Notes: generated by a model not told the origin, from the letters alone. Numbered from the stretch's first letter, positions 17,789-27,264 are shown. The stretch: DNA of 64,000 nt from Nocardioides sambongensis (GCF_006494815.1 NZ_CP041091.1:2928501-2992500); one strand, 5' to 3'. Made by a program: numbers and translations.

Positions 17789-18403
17789 TCATCCGTCGCC
17801 GGGCAGCTCGATGGTGGTGCACACCTCGGTCACCGACGGCCGGGCCGGCGTCGAGCTGAACCCGAACCGGCACGGCGGGTCGACCGGCGCGAGCCTGCCG
17901 AGGTCCGCGCCGTCGAAGGAGCCCGACATCGCGGTGATGCCGCGAACGCGGGTGGCGCCGTACCACTCCCGGCGGCCGCCGCCGGCGGTGCCGCGGGTGC
18001 GGACGCCGCGCAGCGCGACCCGCGCGATCGGGTCGGTGAGGGCGCACCAGGTGGGGCTCTCGGCCCAGCGTCGCGGCACCACCGCGATCAGGCGCCCGAG
18101 CAGCGTCGGCCCGCCGACCGTGATCCGCAGCCGCAGCGACGGCGAGGTGACCTGACGGCCGTGGTCGCCCAGCGGGCCCACGCTGACCGGCTCGATCCGG
18201 ATCTCGTCGAAGTGATAGGTGGCCGCGACGAAGTCGGCCAGCGCCGGATCGGGGGCGAGCAGGACCCGGTGCCCAGCGGCGGTCTCCACCATCACGTCGG
18301 CGACGTCCCCGAACGGCGAGGACGGCCACCGACCGATCACGATCCGCACGCCGCTGGTCGACCCGACGCCGGCGATGTCACCTCGGAACCGCACCCGCTG
18401 CAC
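17789..18403 (-). CDS. Conserved hypothetical protein
   Basis: A 204-residue protein that starts with VQRVRFRGDIAGVGSTSGVR at GTG 18403. It has an even, soluble, beta-rich composition, with RIVIGRWPSSPFGDVADVMV and a segment LLAPDPALADFVAATYHFDEI. I see no TM segment, signal or catalytic motif. I recognise the style as a conserved actinomycete hypothetical, without a known function. It is convergent with the M1 peptidase (24 bp apart) and divergent from the GGDEF gene, so it stands alone. Confidence 0.7.
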   Translation of the reverse strand: MQRVRFRGDIAGVGSTSGVRIVIGRWPSSPFGDVADVMVETAAGHRVLLAPDPALADFVAATYHFDEIRIEPVSVGPLGDHGRQVTSPSLRLRITVGGPTLLGRLIAVVPRRWAESPTWCALTDPIARVALRGVRTRGTAGGGRREWYGATRVRGITAMSGSFDGADLGRLAPVDPPCRFGFSSTPARPSVTEVCTTIELPGDG

Positions 18404-18518
18404 GGTCCCAGCCTGCCAGGCACCGCCCGGTCGAGCCCGTGCCGGGCTGATCGGGTCGAAGACCACTAGCACGGCCGAATTCACCCGGTCATCCCCGACT
18501 TCGGGTGAGAATCGAACG

Positions 18519-19456
18519 GTGAGCCCACGCACGATGGACGGCGCCGACGCGTTCGGTGCCGCCGCCCAGCAGGTCGTCGACTTCCTCAACAAGCACACCC
18601 CGCTGCGGGACTGGTCGGTCTCCCGCGTCGCCGGCGGTGAGCAGGTGCACGTGCACGTGCACCACGAGAACCTGATCGCCCCGGCAGCCGGGTCCCCTGG
18701 GACGAGACGCTGTGCAGCCGGATGACCGCGGGAGCCGCGCACGTCGTACCGGACACCAGGGCGGACGAGGACTACTCCTGCCAGCCGGTCTCGGAGGTCG
18801 TCCGCGCCTACGTGGGCTTCCCGATCGGCGACGAGCAGGGTGGGCTGTTCGGGGTGCTCTGCGGCGCCGACCTCGACCCCCTGGAGAGTTCGGCGGCGGT
18901 CGACGCCGAGCTGATCGCGCTGCTGAGCGGCCTGCTCTCCTCCCACCTTGCCGTGGCCCGCGCCGCGGACCGGGTGCGGCACGACGAGGAGGTGGCCGCG
19001 GCACTCGCCGACACCGACGCCCTCACCGGCCTGGTCAACCGGCGCGGGTGGGACAAGCTGGTCGCCGACGCGCAACAGCGCGTCGACGCCTACGGGGACC
19101 CGGTCGCGGTCGCCGTGATCGACCTCGACGGGCTCAAGCAGGTCAACGACGCCGACGGGCACACCGCCGGGGACGACCTGCTCCGGCGCACCGGGGCCGC
19201 GCTGCGCTCCGCCGCCTCGGACCACGACCGGGTGGCTCGCTACGGCGGCGACGAGTTCACCGTGCTCACCGACGACGTCGGCGTCGGCGATCTGCCCGCC
19301 CACTACGCCCGGTTCGCCGACCGCCTGCGCGCCGACGGCATCGCCGCCTCGCTCGGCCACGCCTTCGCCGGCCCCGGCGATCGCACGGTGCACGAGGCCT
19401 TCCGCCTCGCCGACGCCGAGATGTACGTCGACAAGCGGGCCCGCCACGCCCGCTGA
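18519..19456 (+). CDS. GGDEF diguanylate cyclase with GAF-like sensor (one frameshift)
   Basis: About 312 residues once the break at the G-run 18690-18692 is repaired with one G. The N-terminal about 140 residues (FGAAAQQVVDFLNKHTPLRD; YVGFPIGDEQGGLFGVLCG) look like a GAF-type sensor. The C-terminal domain has DALTGLVNRRGW and an intact RYGGDEF active site, so it should make cyclic di-GMP. There is no TM segment, hence a cytosolic sensor. The start is GTG 18519 or ATG 18534. No EAL partner is nearby. Confidence 0.85.
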
Positions 19457-19491
19457 CCGTTCGACCGGCCCGCCCTCAGCCTGGAACCACC

Positions 19492-19509
19492 GAGCTCAGC
19501 ACCGAGCTC
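19492..19509. terminator. Hairpin between convergent GGDEF and kinase genes
   Basis: GAGCTC (19492-19497) and GAGCTC (19504-19509) form a 6-bp stem with a 6-nt loop inside a direct repeat of ACCGAGCTCAGC-like sequence. It is placed in the 62-bp gap between two convergent stops. No T-run. Confidence 0.35.
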
Positions 19510-19518
19510 AGCCCGGTG

Positions 19519-20961
19519 TCAGCCGAGGTCGGCGGAGTCCAGGACGCAGTTGAAGGCGAGGGTGAAGACCTCGGAGAGCAGGTCCGCGTCGGGCACCCCG
19601 CTGCCGTCGGTGACCACCTGGAGGTCGGCGTCGATGAAGCCGGCCTCCTGGAGCCCGTCGACCCCGCGGGAGTCGACCAGCTCGGTGGCCACGCAGGTCG
19701 CGGTCCGCTGGTCGATCTCCGGGTCCTCGCCCAGCGCCGCGGCGATGTTGTCGATCGCGGTCTGCTCGTCCCCGCCGGGAGCGGGCGCACCGCTCGTGGT
19801 CTCGCTGGCCGACCCGCTGGGATCGCCGCTCGGGTCGCCGCTCGGGGCGCCGCCAGGATCGCCGGGAGTGGCGGTGCTGGACGCCCCGCGGTCCTCGTCG
19901 CCGTCGTCCCCGGCCAGGACCACGGCCACGGCGGCGCCTCCTCCGAGCAGCAGCACCGCGGCCACCGCGGCGGCGACGATCCACCCCACCCGTGATCGGT
20001 GACGACGCACGCCCGGCGCACCCGCCGGACCACCCGCGTAGCCGGCGGTGGGTGCCAGCGAGGGCGGTCCGCCGGGCGGTCGGCCGGAGTGGACCCCGGC
20101 CGGCGCGGGGAGGTTGCGCTCCAGCGCCCGCAGGTCGTCGCGCAGCGCGGCCGCGCTGGGGTAGCGCCGGGCGGGATCCTTGGCCAGTGCGGTGGCCAGG
20201 ATCCGGTTCAGCTCGCGCCCGAACGGGCCGGTGACCTGCAGCTGCGGCACCGGAGCGCTGACGTGCGCGGTGACCACCTGGTAGTCGGTGGTGCCCGGAT
20301 AGGGGGCGGTGCCGACGAGGCAGGCCCACAGCAGGCAGCCGAGCGAGTACAGGTCGCTGAGCGGCCCGGGGACGCCGCCGGTGTGCAGCTCCGGCGCCAT
20401 GTAGCTGGGGGTGCCGACGGTGAATCCGTCGGTGGTCAGGCCGCTGACGCCGTCGACCCGGCGGGCGATGCCGAAGTCGCCGAGGTAGGCCGCGATGCTG
20501 TCGCCACGGTTGCGCAGCAGCACGTTGGCCGGCTTGATGTCGCGGTGCACGAGTCCGACCCGATGCGCCTCGGCGAGCCCGTCGGCGACCTGAGCCATCA
20601 TCGACACCGCGATCCGCGGCGGTGGTGCGCCGTGCGCGCGCAGCATCGCGCCGAGGTCGCCGTCCGGGATCAGCTGGGAGGCGATGTAGAGCCGGCCGTC
20701 GACCTCCCCGTAGGCGAAGACCTGCACCACGTGCGGTGAGTCCAGCGAGGCCTGGGCCTGGGCCTCCCGGGTGAACCGCGCACGGAAGAGCGGGTCGCCG
20801 GCGACGTCGGAGGCGATCACCTTCAGCGCGAGCCGTCGGTTGAGCCCGACGTCGACCGCCTCGAAGACGGTGCCCATCCCGCCCTGCCCGAGCCGGCGGA
20901 GGATCCGGTACGGACCGAGCTGGTCGCCGGGGCTCAGCGGCGGTGGCGCGGGGGTGGGCAC
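19519..20961 (-). CDS. Transmembrane Ser/Thr protein kinase (PknB-like, no PASTA)
   Basis: A 480-residue Hanks-type kinase. The kinase domain occupies about 15-275: Gly loop GQGGMGTVF, ATP-binding Lys47 in LALKVIA, catalytic HRDIKPAN (Asp141), DFG at 162-164 and SYMAPE. A Gly/Pro-rich linker leads to one TM segment (about 328-350, WIVAAAVAAVLLLGGG). Outside is a Ser/Thr/Gly/Pro linker and an about 80-residue domain with a conserved Cys pair (TCVATELV, FNCVL) instead of PASTA repeats. The external domain would be the sensor; its ligand is unknown. A TAGGAAT -10-like box lies close to the start. Active-site residues are complete. Confidence 0.92.
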   Translation of the reverse strand: MPTPAPPPLSPGDQLGPYRILRRLGQGGMGTVFEAVDVGLNRRLALKVIASDVAGDPLFRARFTREAQAQASLDSPHVVQVFAYGEVDGRLYIASQLIPDGDLGAMLRAHGAPPPRIAVSMMAQVADGLAEAHRVGLVHRDIKPANVLLRNRGDSIAAYLGDFGIARRVDGVSGLTTDGFTVGTPSYMAPELHTGGVPGPLSDLYSLGCLLWACLVGTAPYPGTTDYQVVTAHVSAPVPQLQVTGPFGRELNRILATALAKDPARRYPSAAALRDDLRALERNLPAPAGVHSGRPPGGPPSLAPTAGYAGGPAGAPGVRRHRSRVGWIVAAAVAAVLLLGGGAAVAVVLAGDDGDEDRGASSTATPGDPGGAPSGDPSGDPSGSASETTSGAPAPGGDEQTAIDNIAAALGEDPEIDQRTATCVATELVDSRGVDGLQEAGFIDADLQVVTDGSGVPDADLLSEVFTLAFNCVLDSADLG

Positions 20962-21058
20962 GACGGTATTCCTACCCGCCGCGAGCCGTCTTCACCAACC
21001 GGTCTCCCCACGGCCGTCGCGGGCCACACGCCGCGCGATCGCGCTCCGCGAGCCCGGA

Positions 21059-21898
21059 TCAGTAGTCGTAGAACCCGGCTCCGGTCTCCACACCCATCCG
21101 TCCCTTGTCGATGTACTCGCGCTTGAGCCACTCCGCCACCTCGGTCTGCCCGACCGTGATCGCCACGTGGTACGCCGCGTTCATCCCCGTCATGTCCACC
21201 ATCTGGCACGGTCCGATCTCCGAGCGGTTGCAGATGCGCCAGACCTGGTCGATGTCAGCGGGGTCGGAGACCCCGTTGCGGACCAGTTCGACACCGGCGA
21301 CCAGGAACGGGATCAGCAGCGCGTTCAGCACGTAGCCGGGCCACTCCCGCCGGATCTTGATCGGCACCAGTCCCATCTGTTCGGCGAGCGTGACCGTCCG
21401 GTCGTAGTGGTCCGAGGCGGTCCCCTCGTGCCCCATCACCTCGCCGATGTTGGCGTCCCAGACCGGCACGCAGTAGTGCAGCGAGAGGAACCTCTCCGGA
21501 GCGGCGACGACGGGGGCGATGGCACTGGGCACCAGCGACGAGCTGTTGCACAGCAGCAGCGCCTCCGGGGTGGCTGCGGCGGACGCCCGCTCCCAGAAGC
21601 CCTGCTTGATCCCGAGGTCCTCCGGCACCTGCTCGATGATCGCGTCCGCGGCTGCCGCGGACGACTCCAGGTCCGTGGTGTAGGAGATGCGCGCCAGGGC
21701 CGCATCCATCTCGGCGGCATCGGCACCGCGCTCCGCGACGAAGAGGTCGCGGTAGGACTCCTCGAGCTCGCGGCATCGGGCGAGGCCGGCGTCGAAGGCG
21801 TCGTACACGGTGACCTCCAGGCCGTGCCGCGCGGCCTGCCAGGTCACCTGGGAACCCATCATCCCGCCGCCTGCCACCATCAGTCGCTGCACGGTCAT
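21059..21898 (-). CDS. 3-hydroxyacyl-CoA dehydrogenase
   Basis: Of 279 residues when started at the ATG 21898 (MTVQRLMVAGGGMMGSQ). The Rossmann GxGxxG is GGGMMG and the catalytic His is in LHYCVPV. Conserved features LLLCNSSSLVPSAI, the WPGYVLNALLIP segment and the C-terminal 3HCDH domain (GLDP-like region replaced by MVDMTGMN) fit the 3-hydroxybutyryl/3-hydroxyacyl-CoA dehydrogenase family. It would oxidise a 3-hydroxyacyl-CoA with NAD+. It lies 97 bp behind the bkd operon on the same strand, which suggests a step in branched-chain acyl-CoA breakdown, although the family cannot fix chain length. Confidence 0.85.
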   Translation of the reverse strand: MTVQRLMVAGGGMMGSQVTWQAARHGLEVTVYDAFDAGLARCRELEESYRDLFVAERGADAAEMDAALARISYTTDLESSAAAADAIIEQVPEDLGIKQGFWERASAAATPEALLLCNSSSLVPSAIAPVVAAPERFLSLHYCVPVWDANIGEVMGHEGTASDHYDRTVTLAEQMGLVPIKIRREWPGYVLNALLIPFLVAGVELVRNGVSDPADIDQVWRICNRSEIGPCQMVDMTGMNAAYHVAITVGQTEVAEWLKREYIDKGRMGVETGAGFYDY

Positions 21899-21995
21899 GG
21901 TCTGCACCTCCCGGTCGGGGCCGCCGTTCGGTGCGGCCATCTCGTCGAGAGCCTGGCACGCGGCCCCCCGCCGGGGAAGCCCCTCCCGAGCCCGA

Positions 21996-23381
21996 TCAGT
22001 AGAGCAACGCCGTCCCCGGGTCCTCGATCACCCCGGCCACGTCGGCGAGGAACCGGGAGCCGGTGGCGCCGTCGATGTGGCGGTGGTCGAAGGAGAGCGC
22101 CAGCGTCATCACCTGGCGCGGCAGCACCTGGTCGCCGACCACCCACGGCCGCGGCTTGATCGCGCCGAGGCAGAGGATCGCGGACTCGCCGGGGTTGATG
22201 ATCGGGGTGCCGGCGTCGACGCCGAAGACGCCGACGTTGGTGATCGTCATCGACCCGCCGCTCAGCTCCGCGGGCTGGGTCCGGCCTGCCCGCGCGGTCG
22301 CGGTCAGCTCGTCCAGCGCGCCGGCCAGCCCGAGCAGGTCCAGTGCCTGGGCGTCCTTGATGTTCGGCACCACGAGTCCGCGCGGGGTGTCCGCGGCGAT
22401 CCCGAGGTTCACCCGGTGCTTGATCACGACCTCCTGGGCCTGCTCGTCCCAGGTGGAGTTGATCAGCGGGCTGCGACGCAGCGCGAGCAGGGTGGCGCGG
22501 GCGGCGACCAGCAGCGGAGAGACCTTGACCTCGGCGAACTCGCGTCGCGAGCGCAGACGGGCGACCAAGTCGACCGTCGCGGTGGCGTCCACGGTGACCC
22601 ACTCGGTCACGTGCGGGGCGGTGAACGCCGAGGAGACCATCGCGGCCGCCATCTGCTTGCGCACGCCCTTGATCGGCTCGCGGGTCTCGCCCGCACCATC
22701 ACCAACACCACCACCAGAACCGGCTTCCGCGGTCGGCGCGGCGGGCGCCGTACCTGCCTGCTCGACGTCGGCGCGGCGGACGGTGCCACCGGGACCGGTC
22801 GGGGTGAGCGAGGCGAGGTCGATCCCGAGGTCCTTGGCCAGCTTGCGCACCGGGGGCTTGGCCAGCACCCGCACCGCTCCCGACGCGACCGGCTCAGCCG
22901 ATGCGACAGGCGCGGCCGGCGCGGCCGGCGCGGCAGGCGCGGTCGGTGCGGCGGGCTCGGCGGACGCGGGCGGCGCCCCTCCACCGCTGCGCGGCCGACG
23001 CTTCAGGTCGCGCTGCTTGGGCCCGTAGCCGACCAGGGTCGGGTTGCCCTCGGGCGGGACGTTGGTGTCGATCGGCGTCGCGGGCGCGGCGGGGACGGTC
23101 GGCCGGTCGGGCACCGTCGGCGCCACCGGATCGACCACCTTCTCCACCGCCTCGCCGATGGTGATGATCGGGGTGCCGACCTCCACCATCTCGCCCTCGG
23201 GGACCAGCAGTGCGGTCACCTCTCCGGCGTAGGGCGAGGGCAGCTCGACGATGGACTTGGCGGTCTCGATCTCCACGACGATGTCGTTGACCGCGACGGT
23301 GTCGCCGACGGCGACCCGCCACACCACGATCTCGGCCTCGGTGAGGCCCTCGCCGACATCGGGAAGCTTGAACTCAGGCAC
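21996..23381 (-). CDS. bkdC: Branched-chain alpha-ketoacid dehydrogenase E2 (dihydrolipoyl acyltransferase)
   Basis: A 461-residue E2 with one lipoyl domain (1-75, lipoyl Lys in EIETAKSIVEL), an Ala/Pro linker, an E3/E1-binding domain (about 170-205, LAKPPVRKLAKDLGIDL) and the acyltransferase domain with active site SFDHRHIDGATG near the end. It carries the acyl group from E1 to CoA. The opening MPEFKLPDVGEGLTEAEIV matches BkdC of mycobacteria. It is the third gene of the operon, 24 bp behind E1-beta. A pyruvate-type complex is the alternative, but the two-subunit E1 and this N-terminus favour branched-chain ketoacids. Confidence 0.9.
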   Translation of the reverse strand: MPEFKLPDVGEGLTEAEIVVWRVAVGDTVAVNDIVVEIETAKSIVELPSPYAGEVTALLVPEGEMVEVGTPIITIGEAVEKVVDPVAPTVPDRPTVPAAPATPIDTNVPPEGNPTLVGYGPKQRDLKRRPRSGGGAPPASAEPAAPTAPAAPAAPAAPVASAEPVASGAVRVLAKPPVRKLAKDLGIDLASLTPTGPGGTVRRADVEQAGTAPAAPTAEAGSGGGVGDGAGETREPIKGVRKQMAAAMVSSAFTAPHVTEWVTVDATATVDLVARLRSRREFAEVKVSPLLVAARATLLALRRSPLINSTWDEQAQEVVIKHRVNLGIAADTPRGLVVPNIKDAQALDLLGLAGALDELTATARAGRTQPAELSGGSMTITNVGVFGVDAGTPIINPGESAILCLGAIKPRPWVVGDQVLPRQVMTLALSFDHRHIDGATGSRFLADVAGVIEDPGTALLY

Positions 23382-23405
23382 AGGGAATCTCCTCCGGTAC
23401 GGCGC

Positions 23406-24389
23406 TCAGAAGGCCAGGCTGCGGTCGACGGCGTCCAGCACCCGGTCGAGGTCGGGCAGGTACGCCTCCTCGACCCGGGCCGGCGGGTACGGCGTGTCCC
23501 AGCCGCCGACCCGCAGCACCGGCGCCTCCAGGGAGTAGAAGCACGACTCGGTCAGCCGCGCGGCGACCTCGGCGCCGAGCCCGAGGTTGACGTGGGCCTC
23601 GTGCACGACGACGGCGCGGCCGGTGCGTCGTACCGACTCCTCGACCGGACCCATGTCCAGCGGGGAGAGGGTGCGCAGGTCGATCACCTCGAGCGAGCGG
23701 CCCTCCTCCGCGGCGACCGCAGCGGCGTCCACGCAGGTGCCCACGGTGGGACCGTAGGCGATCAGGGTGGCGTCCTCGCCGGAGCGCACCACCCGGGAGG
23801 CCCACAGCGAGCCGGGGGTGGCGGCGTCGTCGATCTCGGCGCGGGTGGAGTGATAGTGCCGCTTCGGCTCCAGGAAGATCACCGGGTCGTCGCTGGCGAT
23901 CGCCTGCTGCAGCATCCAGTAGGCGTCGGCCGGGTTGGAGCAGGCGACCACCTTCAGGCCGGGCGTGTGCGCGAACTGCGCCTCCGGGGACTCGCTGTGG
24001 TGCTCGACCGCGCCGATCCCGCCGCCGAACGGGATCCGGATGACCATCGGCATCGGCACCCGGCCCTGGGAGCGGGAGTGGAACTTGGCGACCTGGCAGA
24101 CGATCTGGTCGTAGGCGGGGTAGACGAAGCCGTCGAACTGGATCTCGACCACCGGCCGGTAGCCGCGCATCGCCATGCCGACCGCGGTGCCGACGATCCC
24201 GGACTCGGCCAGCGGGGTGTCCATCACCCGGTCCTCGCCGAAGTCCTTCTGCAGGCCGTCGGTGATCCGGAAGACGCCGCCGAGCCGGCCCACGTCCTCG
24301 CCCATCACCACGACCTTCGAGTCGTGCTCCATCGCCCGCCGCAACCCCGCGTTGAGGGCCTTGGCCATGCTCATCGTCGTGGTGGCCAT
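23406..24389 (-). CDS. bkdB: Branched-chain alpha-ketoacid dehydrogenase E1 beta
   Basis: A 327-residue transketolase-like E1-beta subunit (MATTTMSMAKALNAGLR; MGEDVGRLGGVFR; DTPLAESGIVGTAVGMA; HHSESPEAQFAHTPGLK). It forms the alpha2-beta2 E1 that decarboxylates the ketoacids of Val, Leu and Ile with thiamine diphosphate. The ATG at 24389 overlaps the stop of E1-alpha by four bases (ATGA), which indicates translational coupling and one-to-one production of the subunits. Confidence 0.92.
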   Translation of the reverse strand: MATTTMSMAKALNAGLRRAMEHDSKVVVMGEDVGRLGGVFRITDGLQKDFGEDRVMDTPLAESGIVGTAVGMAMRGYRPVVEIQFDGFVYPAYDQIVCQVAKFHSRSQGRVPMPMVIRIPFGGGIGAVEHHSESPEAQFAHTPGLKVVACSNPADAYWMLQQAIASDDPVIFLEPKRHYHSTRAEIDDAATPGSLWASRVVRSGEDATLIAYGPTVGTCVDAAAVAAEEGRSLEVIDLRTLSPLDMGPVEESVRRTGRAVVVHEAHVNLGLGAEVAARLTESCFYSLEAPVLRVGGWDTPYPPARVEEAYLPDLDRVLDAVDRSLAF

Positions 24390-25549
24390 CAGGCCGCACC
24401 TCCCTCGGCGCCTGCCGGCGCATGGTCGGCGAACGAGGAGAGGTACGTCGCCACCTCGGCCTGCTGGGCGGCGAGCTCCTCGGTCTGCTCGGCGTAGACG
24501 CGATCGAAGATGTCCAGCGGCTGCGGGTCCGGGAGCTGGTGGCACTCCCGGCGCATCCGGTCGCCGAGGGCGTCGGCCTCCGCGGCGAGGTCGGTGAAGA
24601 ACTGGTCGTCGACCAGGCCGTTGCGGCGCAGGTGCACCTCGACGCGGGCCAACGGGTCCTTGAGCTTCCAGTGCTCGACGTCCTCCATCAACCGGTAGCG
24701 GGTGGGGTCGTCGGTCGTGGTGTGGGCGCCCATCCGGTAGGTGTAGGCCTCGATCAGCATCGGCCCCTGACCCTCCCGGGCACGCTTGAGCGCGGCCTGG
24801 GTGACCGCGTAGGTGGCGAGGACGTCGTTGCCGTCGACCCGGACGCCGGGGAAGCCGAAGCCGTTGGCGCGCTGGTAGAGCGGGATCCGGGAGACCTTCT
24901 CGATCGGCTCGGAGATCGCCCACTGGTTGTTCTGGCAGAAGAAGACGACCGGCGCGTTCGCCCAGCCGGCGAAGATGAACGCCTCGCTGACATCGCCCTG
25001 GGAGGAGGCGCCGTCACCGAAGTGCGCCAGCACGGCGGCGTCGCGCTCACCGTCCCCGGTGCCGACCACCCCGTCGCGCTGCAGCGCCATCGCGTAGCCG
25101 GCGGCGTGCAGCACCTGGGCGCCGATCACGATCGTGTAGAGGTTGAAGCCGTGCTCGTGGGGGTCCCAGCCGCCGTTGTCGACACCGCGGAACAGTCCGA
25201 GGAGTGCGACCGGGTCGACCCCGCGCACCCAGGCGACGCCGTGCTCGCGGTAGGTCGGGAAGACGAAGTCCTGCCGGGCCAGCGCGTGGCCGGCGCCGAT
25301 CTGCGCGGCCTCCTGGCCGAGCAGCTGCGCCCACAGGCCGAGCTCTCCGTGCCGCTGCAGGGCGGTGGCCTCGACGTCGAGGCGGCGCACCAGGAACATG
25401 TCGCGGTAGAAGGTCCGCAGCATCTCCGGAGTGAGGTCGAGATCGAACTCCGGGTGGTGGACCCGCTCCCCCTCCGGGGTGAGCAGCTGGACCAGGTCGT
25501 CGTCCGCGCCGGCGGCGGTCGGGGCCGGTCCGAAGACGGGGTCGTTCAC
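24389..25549 (-). CDS. bkdA: Branched-chain alpha-ketoacid dehydrogenase E1 alpha
   Basis: A 386-residue ThDP-binding E1-alpha. The cofactor motif GDGASSQGDVSEAFIFAG with the downstream NNQWAIS is intact, and FPTYREHG and YRMGAHTTTDDPTRYR are family signatures. I choose the GTG at 25549 (MNDPVFGP) because GGAAGAGG precedes it; the open frame extends farther upstream without homology. First gene of bkdABC. A -10-like TAGCGT and a palindrome lie about 100-130 nt upstream. Confidence 0.92.
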   Translation of the reverse strand: MNDPVFGPAPTAAGADDDLVQLLTPEGERVHHPEFDLDLTPEMLRTFYRDMFLVRRLDVEATALQRHGELGLWAQLLGQEAAQIGAGHALARQDFVFPTYREHGVAWVRGVDPVALLGLFRGVDNGGWDPHEHGFNLYTIVIGAQVLHAAGYAMALQRDGVVGTGDGERDAAVLAHFGDGASSQGDVSEAFIFAGWANAPVVFFCQNNQWAISEPIEKVSRIPLYQRANGFGFPGVRVDGNDVLATYAVTQAALKRAREGQGPMLIEAYTYRMGAHTTTDDPTRYRLMEDVEHWKLKDPLARVEVHLRRNGLVDDQFFTDLAAEADALGDRMRRECHQLPDPQPLDIFDRVYAEQTEELAAQQAEVATYLSSFADHAPAGAEGGAA

Positions 25550-25647
25550 GTCAGGCACCTCTTCCAAGCGGGCCGGCTCGGCGGGTTGTCCGCCTCGTCC
25601 GGGTCGTCCAGGCAGTGCAGCCGGGTCACGGGACAGGGGTGGCGTCT

Positions 25648-25670
25648 GTGACCGCGGACACACCGTGGTG
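25648..25670. promoter_or_regulatory. Palindromes at the bkd promoter, candidate operator
   Basis: GTGACCGCGGACAC (25648-25661) is a 14-bp palindrome with one mismatched pair, and CACCGTGGTG (25661-25670) is a perfect 10-bp palindrome touching it. On the minus strand TAGCGT (25673-25678) just before them could be the -10 of bkdA, which would place both palindromes on the transcription start. No regulator gene is next to the operon. Confidence 0.35.
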
Positions 25671-25775
25671 CCACGCTACCGCCCCGCCTCCCGAACGCGT
25701 ACTCGGCACCGCCGACGAGGCTGCCCCCTGCGCCTCCTGCGCCGCCGCTCCGTGGTCGGGTCCACCACCGATCGC

Positions 25776-26705
25776 TCAGCGCTGCTCGTGCAGGGCGCCG
25801 AGGTCCTCGTGGTCCCGGTGCGAGAGCGGCTCCACCTGGAAGGTGGTGTGCTGCACGTCGAAGTGGGTGCTCATGCACGCGTCGAGGGCGTCCAGGATCT
25901 CCCCGACCCCCCGGGCCGCGAGCGCCTCGTCGGTGACGGTGACGTGGGCGGAGAGGCTGGCCATCCCGCTGGTGATCGTCCAGGCGTGCAGGTCGTGCAC
26001 CTCGACCACGCCGGGGGCGTGCATCAGGTGGTGGCGCACCTCGTCGAGCTCGAGGTCGACGGGCGCGATCTCCAGCAGCACCCGGGCGACGTCGCGGATC
26101 AGCACGAAGGCCCGCGGCAGGATCAGCGCCGCGATCACCAGTGAGGCGATCGGGTCGGCGACGTACCAGCCGCCGAGCCAGACCAGCACTCCCACCAGCA
26201 CGGCGAGGACCGATCCCAGCAGGTCGGCGAGCACCTCGTTGAGCGCGCCGCGCAGGTTGAGCGAGCCCCGGTCGCCGCGGCTGAGGATGGCCAGCGAGAC
26301 CGCGTTGGCGACCAGGCCGACCAGGGCGAACCCGACCAGCGGCAGTCCGTCTACCTCGGGCGGGTCGCTGAGCCGCTGCAGGCCGCTGACCGCGATGTAG
26401 CCGCAGACCACCAGCAGGATGACGCCGTTGAGCCCGGCTGCGATCACCTCGACCCGGTGATAGCCGAAGGTCGAGCGGCGTCCGCCCGGCAGGGTCGCCA
26501 CGTAGGACGCACCCAGGGCCAGCACCACCGCTCCGGCGTCGGTGGCCATGTGCCCGGCGTCGGCGAGCAGCGCGAGCGACCCGGTGACCGCGGCCCCGAC
26601 CAGCTCGACGACCAGGACCGTCGCGGTGACGGCGAGCGCCCAGCGCAGCCGCCGGCGATCGGCGGCGCGACCCGCTGCGTGCCCGTGGCCGTGCCCGTGT
26701 CCCAT
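25776..26705 (-). CDS. Cation diffusion facilitator (CzcD-like Zn/Co exporter)
   Basis: A 309-residue CDF protein with six predicted TM helices. The N-terminus is His-rich (MGHGHGHGHAAG). The metal site motifs are LLADAGHMATDAGAVVLAL in TM2 and LRGALNEVLADLLGSV in TM5. A cytosolic C-terminal CDF domain follows (VVEVHDLHAWTITSG, then VTVTDEAL), in which the metal-binding His residues are conserved. It exports Zn2+ (or Co2+, Cd2+) in exchange for protons. It is 22 bp from the next upstream gene and may be the tail of that operon. Confidence 0.92.
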   Translation of the reverse strand: MGHGHGHGHAAGRAADRRRLRWALAVTATVLVVELVGAAVTGSLALLADAGHMATDAGAVVLALGASYVATLPGGRRSTFGYHRVEVIAAGLNGVILLVVCGYIAVSGLQRLSDPPEVDGLPLVGFALVGLVANAVSLAILSRGDRGSLNLRGALNEVLADLLGSVLAVLVGVLVWLGGWYVADPIASLVIAALILPRAFVLIRDVARVLLEIAPVDLELDEVRHHLMHAPGVVEVHDLHAWTITSGMASLSAHVTVTDEALAARGVGEILDALDACMSTHFDVQHTTFQVEPLSHRDHEDLGALHEQR

Positions 26706-26727
26706 GCCACCAGGGTAGGCAGCAGCG

Positions 26728-27264
26728 TCAGGAGATCGTGTCGACCTTCCAGGTCCCGTCCTCCGCGACGAGGTGGAACCGGTACTGCTCCCGGTGCTCG
26801 GCGCCGTCCATCCGGCAGACCACCACCGCGGTCGCCGTCGACTCGTCGACGGTCTCACCGCCCAGGGCCCAGTCGAACCGCTCGGGCAGCGCGGCGGTGC
26901 ACTCCCCGTTGTGGTCGAGGAAGGTGTCGGTGACCACCGCCATCGCGGCGGCGCAGTCGCCGTCGGCGATCGCACGGAGCAGCGTCTCCACCGTGGCGCC
27001 GGGGGTGTCCTCGGGGAGCGGCGCCGGCGCCGTCCCGCCGGCCGTCCCGTCCGTCGCCCCGGGCGAGCCGTCCGACGCGCCCGGCGTGGACGCGCCCGCC
27101 GTGCTCCGGGACCGGTCGCCGGCCGCTGGGTCGTCCTCGGCGCCGCCGAGCGCCACGACGGCCACCAGACCGAGCAGCACCACCCCGACGGTCAGCGTCG
27201 CCCAGATCGCCGGACGCATCCGGCCTCGGGGCTCCTCGCCGCGGTCGACGTCGTGGTCGCTCAC
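26728..27264 (-). CDS. Single-TM protein with Ser/Thr/Pro linker and extracytoplasmic NTF2/DUF4878-like domain
   Basis: A 178-residue protein: short charged cytosolic part, one TM segment (about 19-41, IWATLTVGVVLLGLVAVVAL), a Ser/Gly/Ala/Pro linker and an about 90-residue globular domain ending WKVDTIS. The globular part (TPGATVETLLRAIADGDCAAA, then C and WKVD) has the same plan as the paralogs at 38-40 kb. It sits in a same-strand run with the two membrane proteins upstream and the CDF exporter downstream. Envelope location is clear; function is unknown. Confidence 0.72.
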   Translation of the reverse strand: MSDHDVDRGEEPRGRMRPAIWATLTVGVVLLGLVAVVALGGAEDDPAAGDRSRSTAGASTPGASDGSPGATDGTAGGTAPAPLPEDTPGATVETLLRAIADGDCAAAMAVVTDTFLDHNGECTAALPERFDWALGGETVDESTATAVVVCRMDGAEHREQYRFHLVAEDGTWKVDTIS

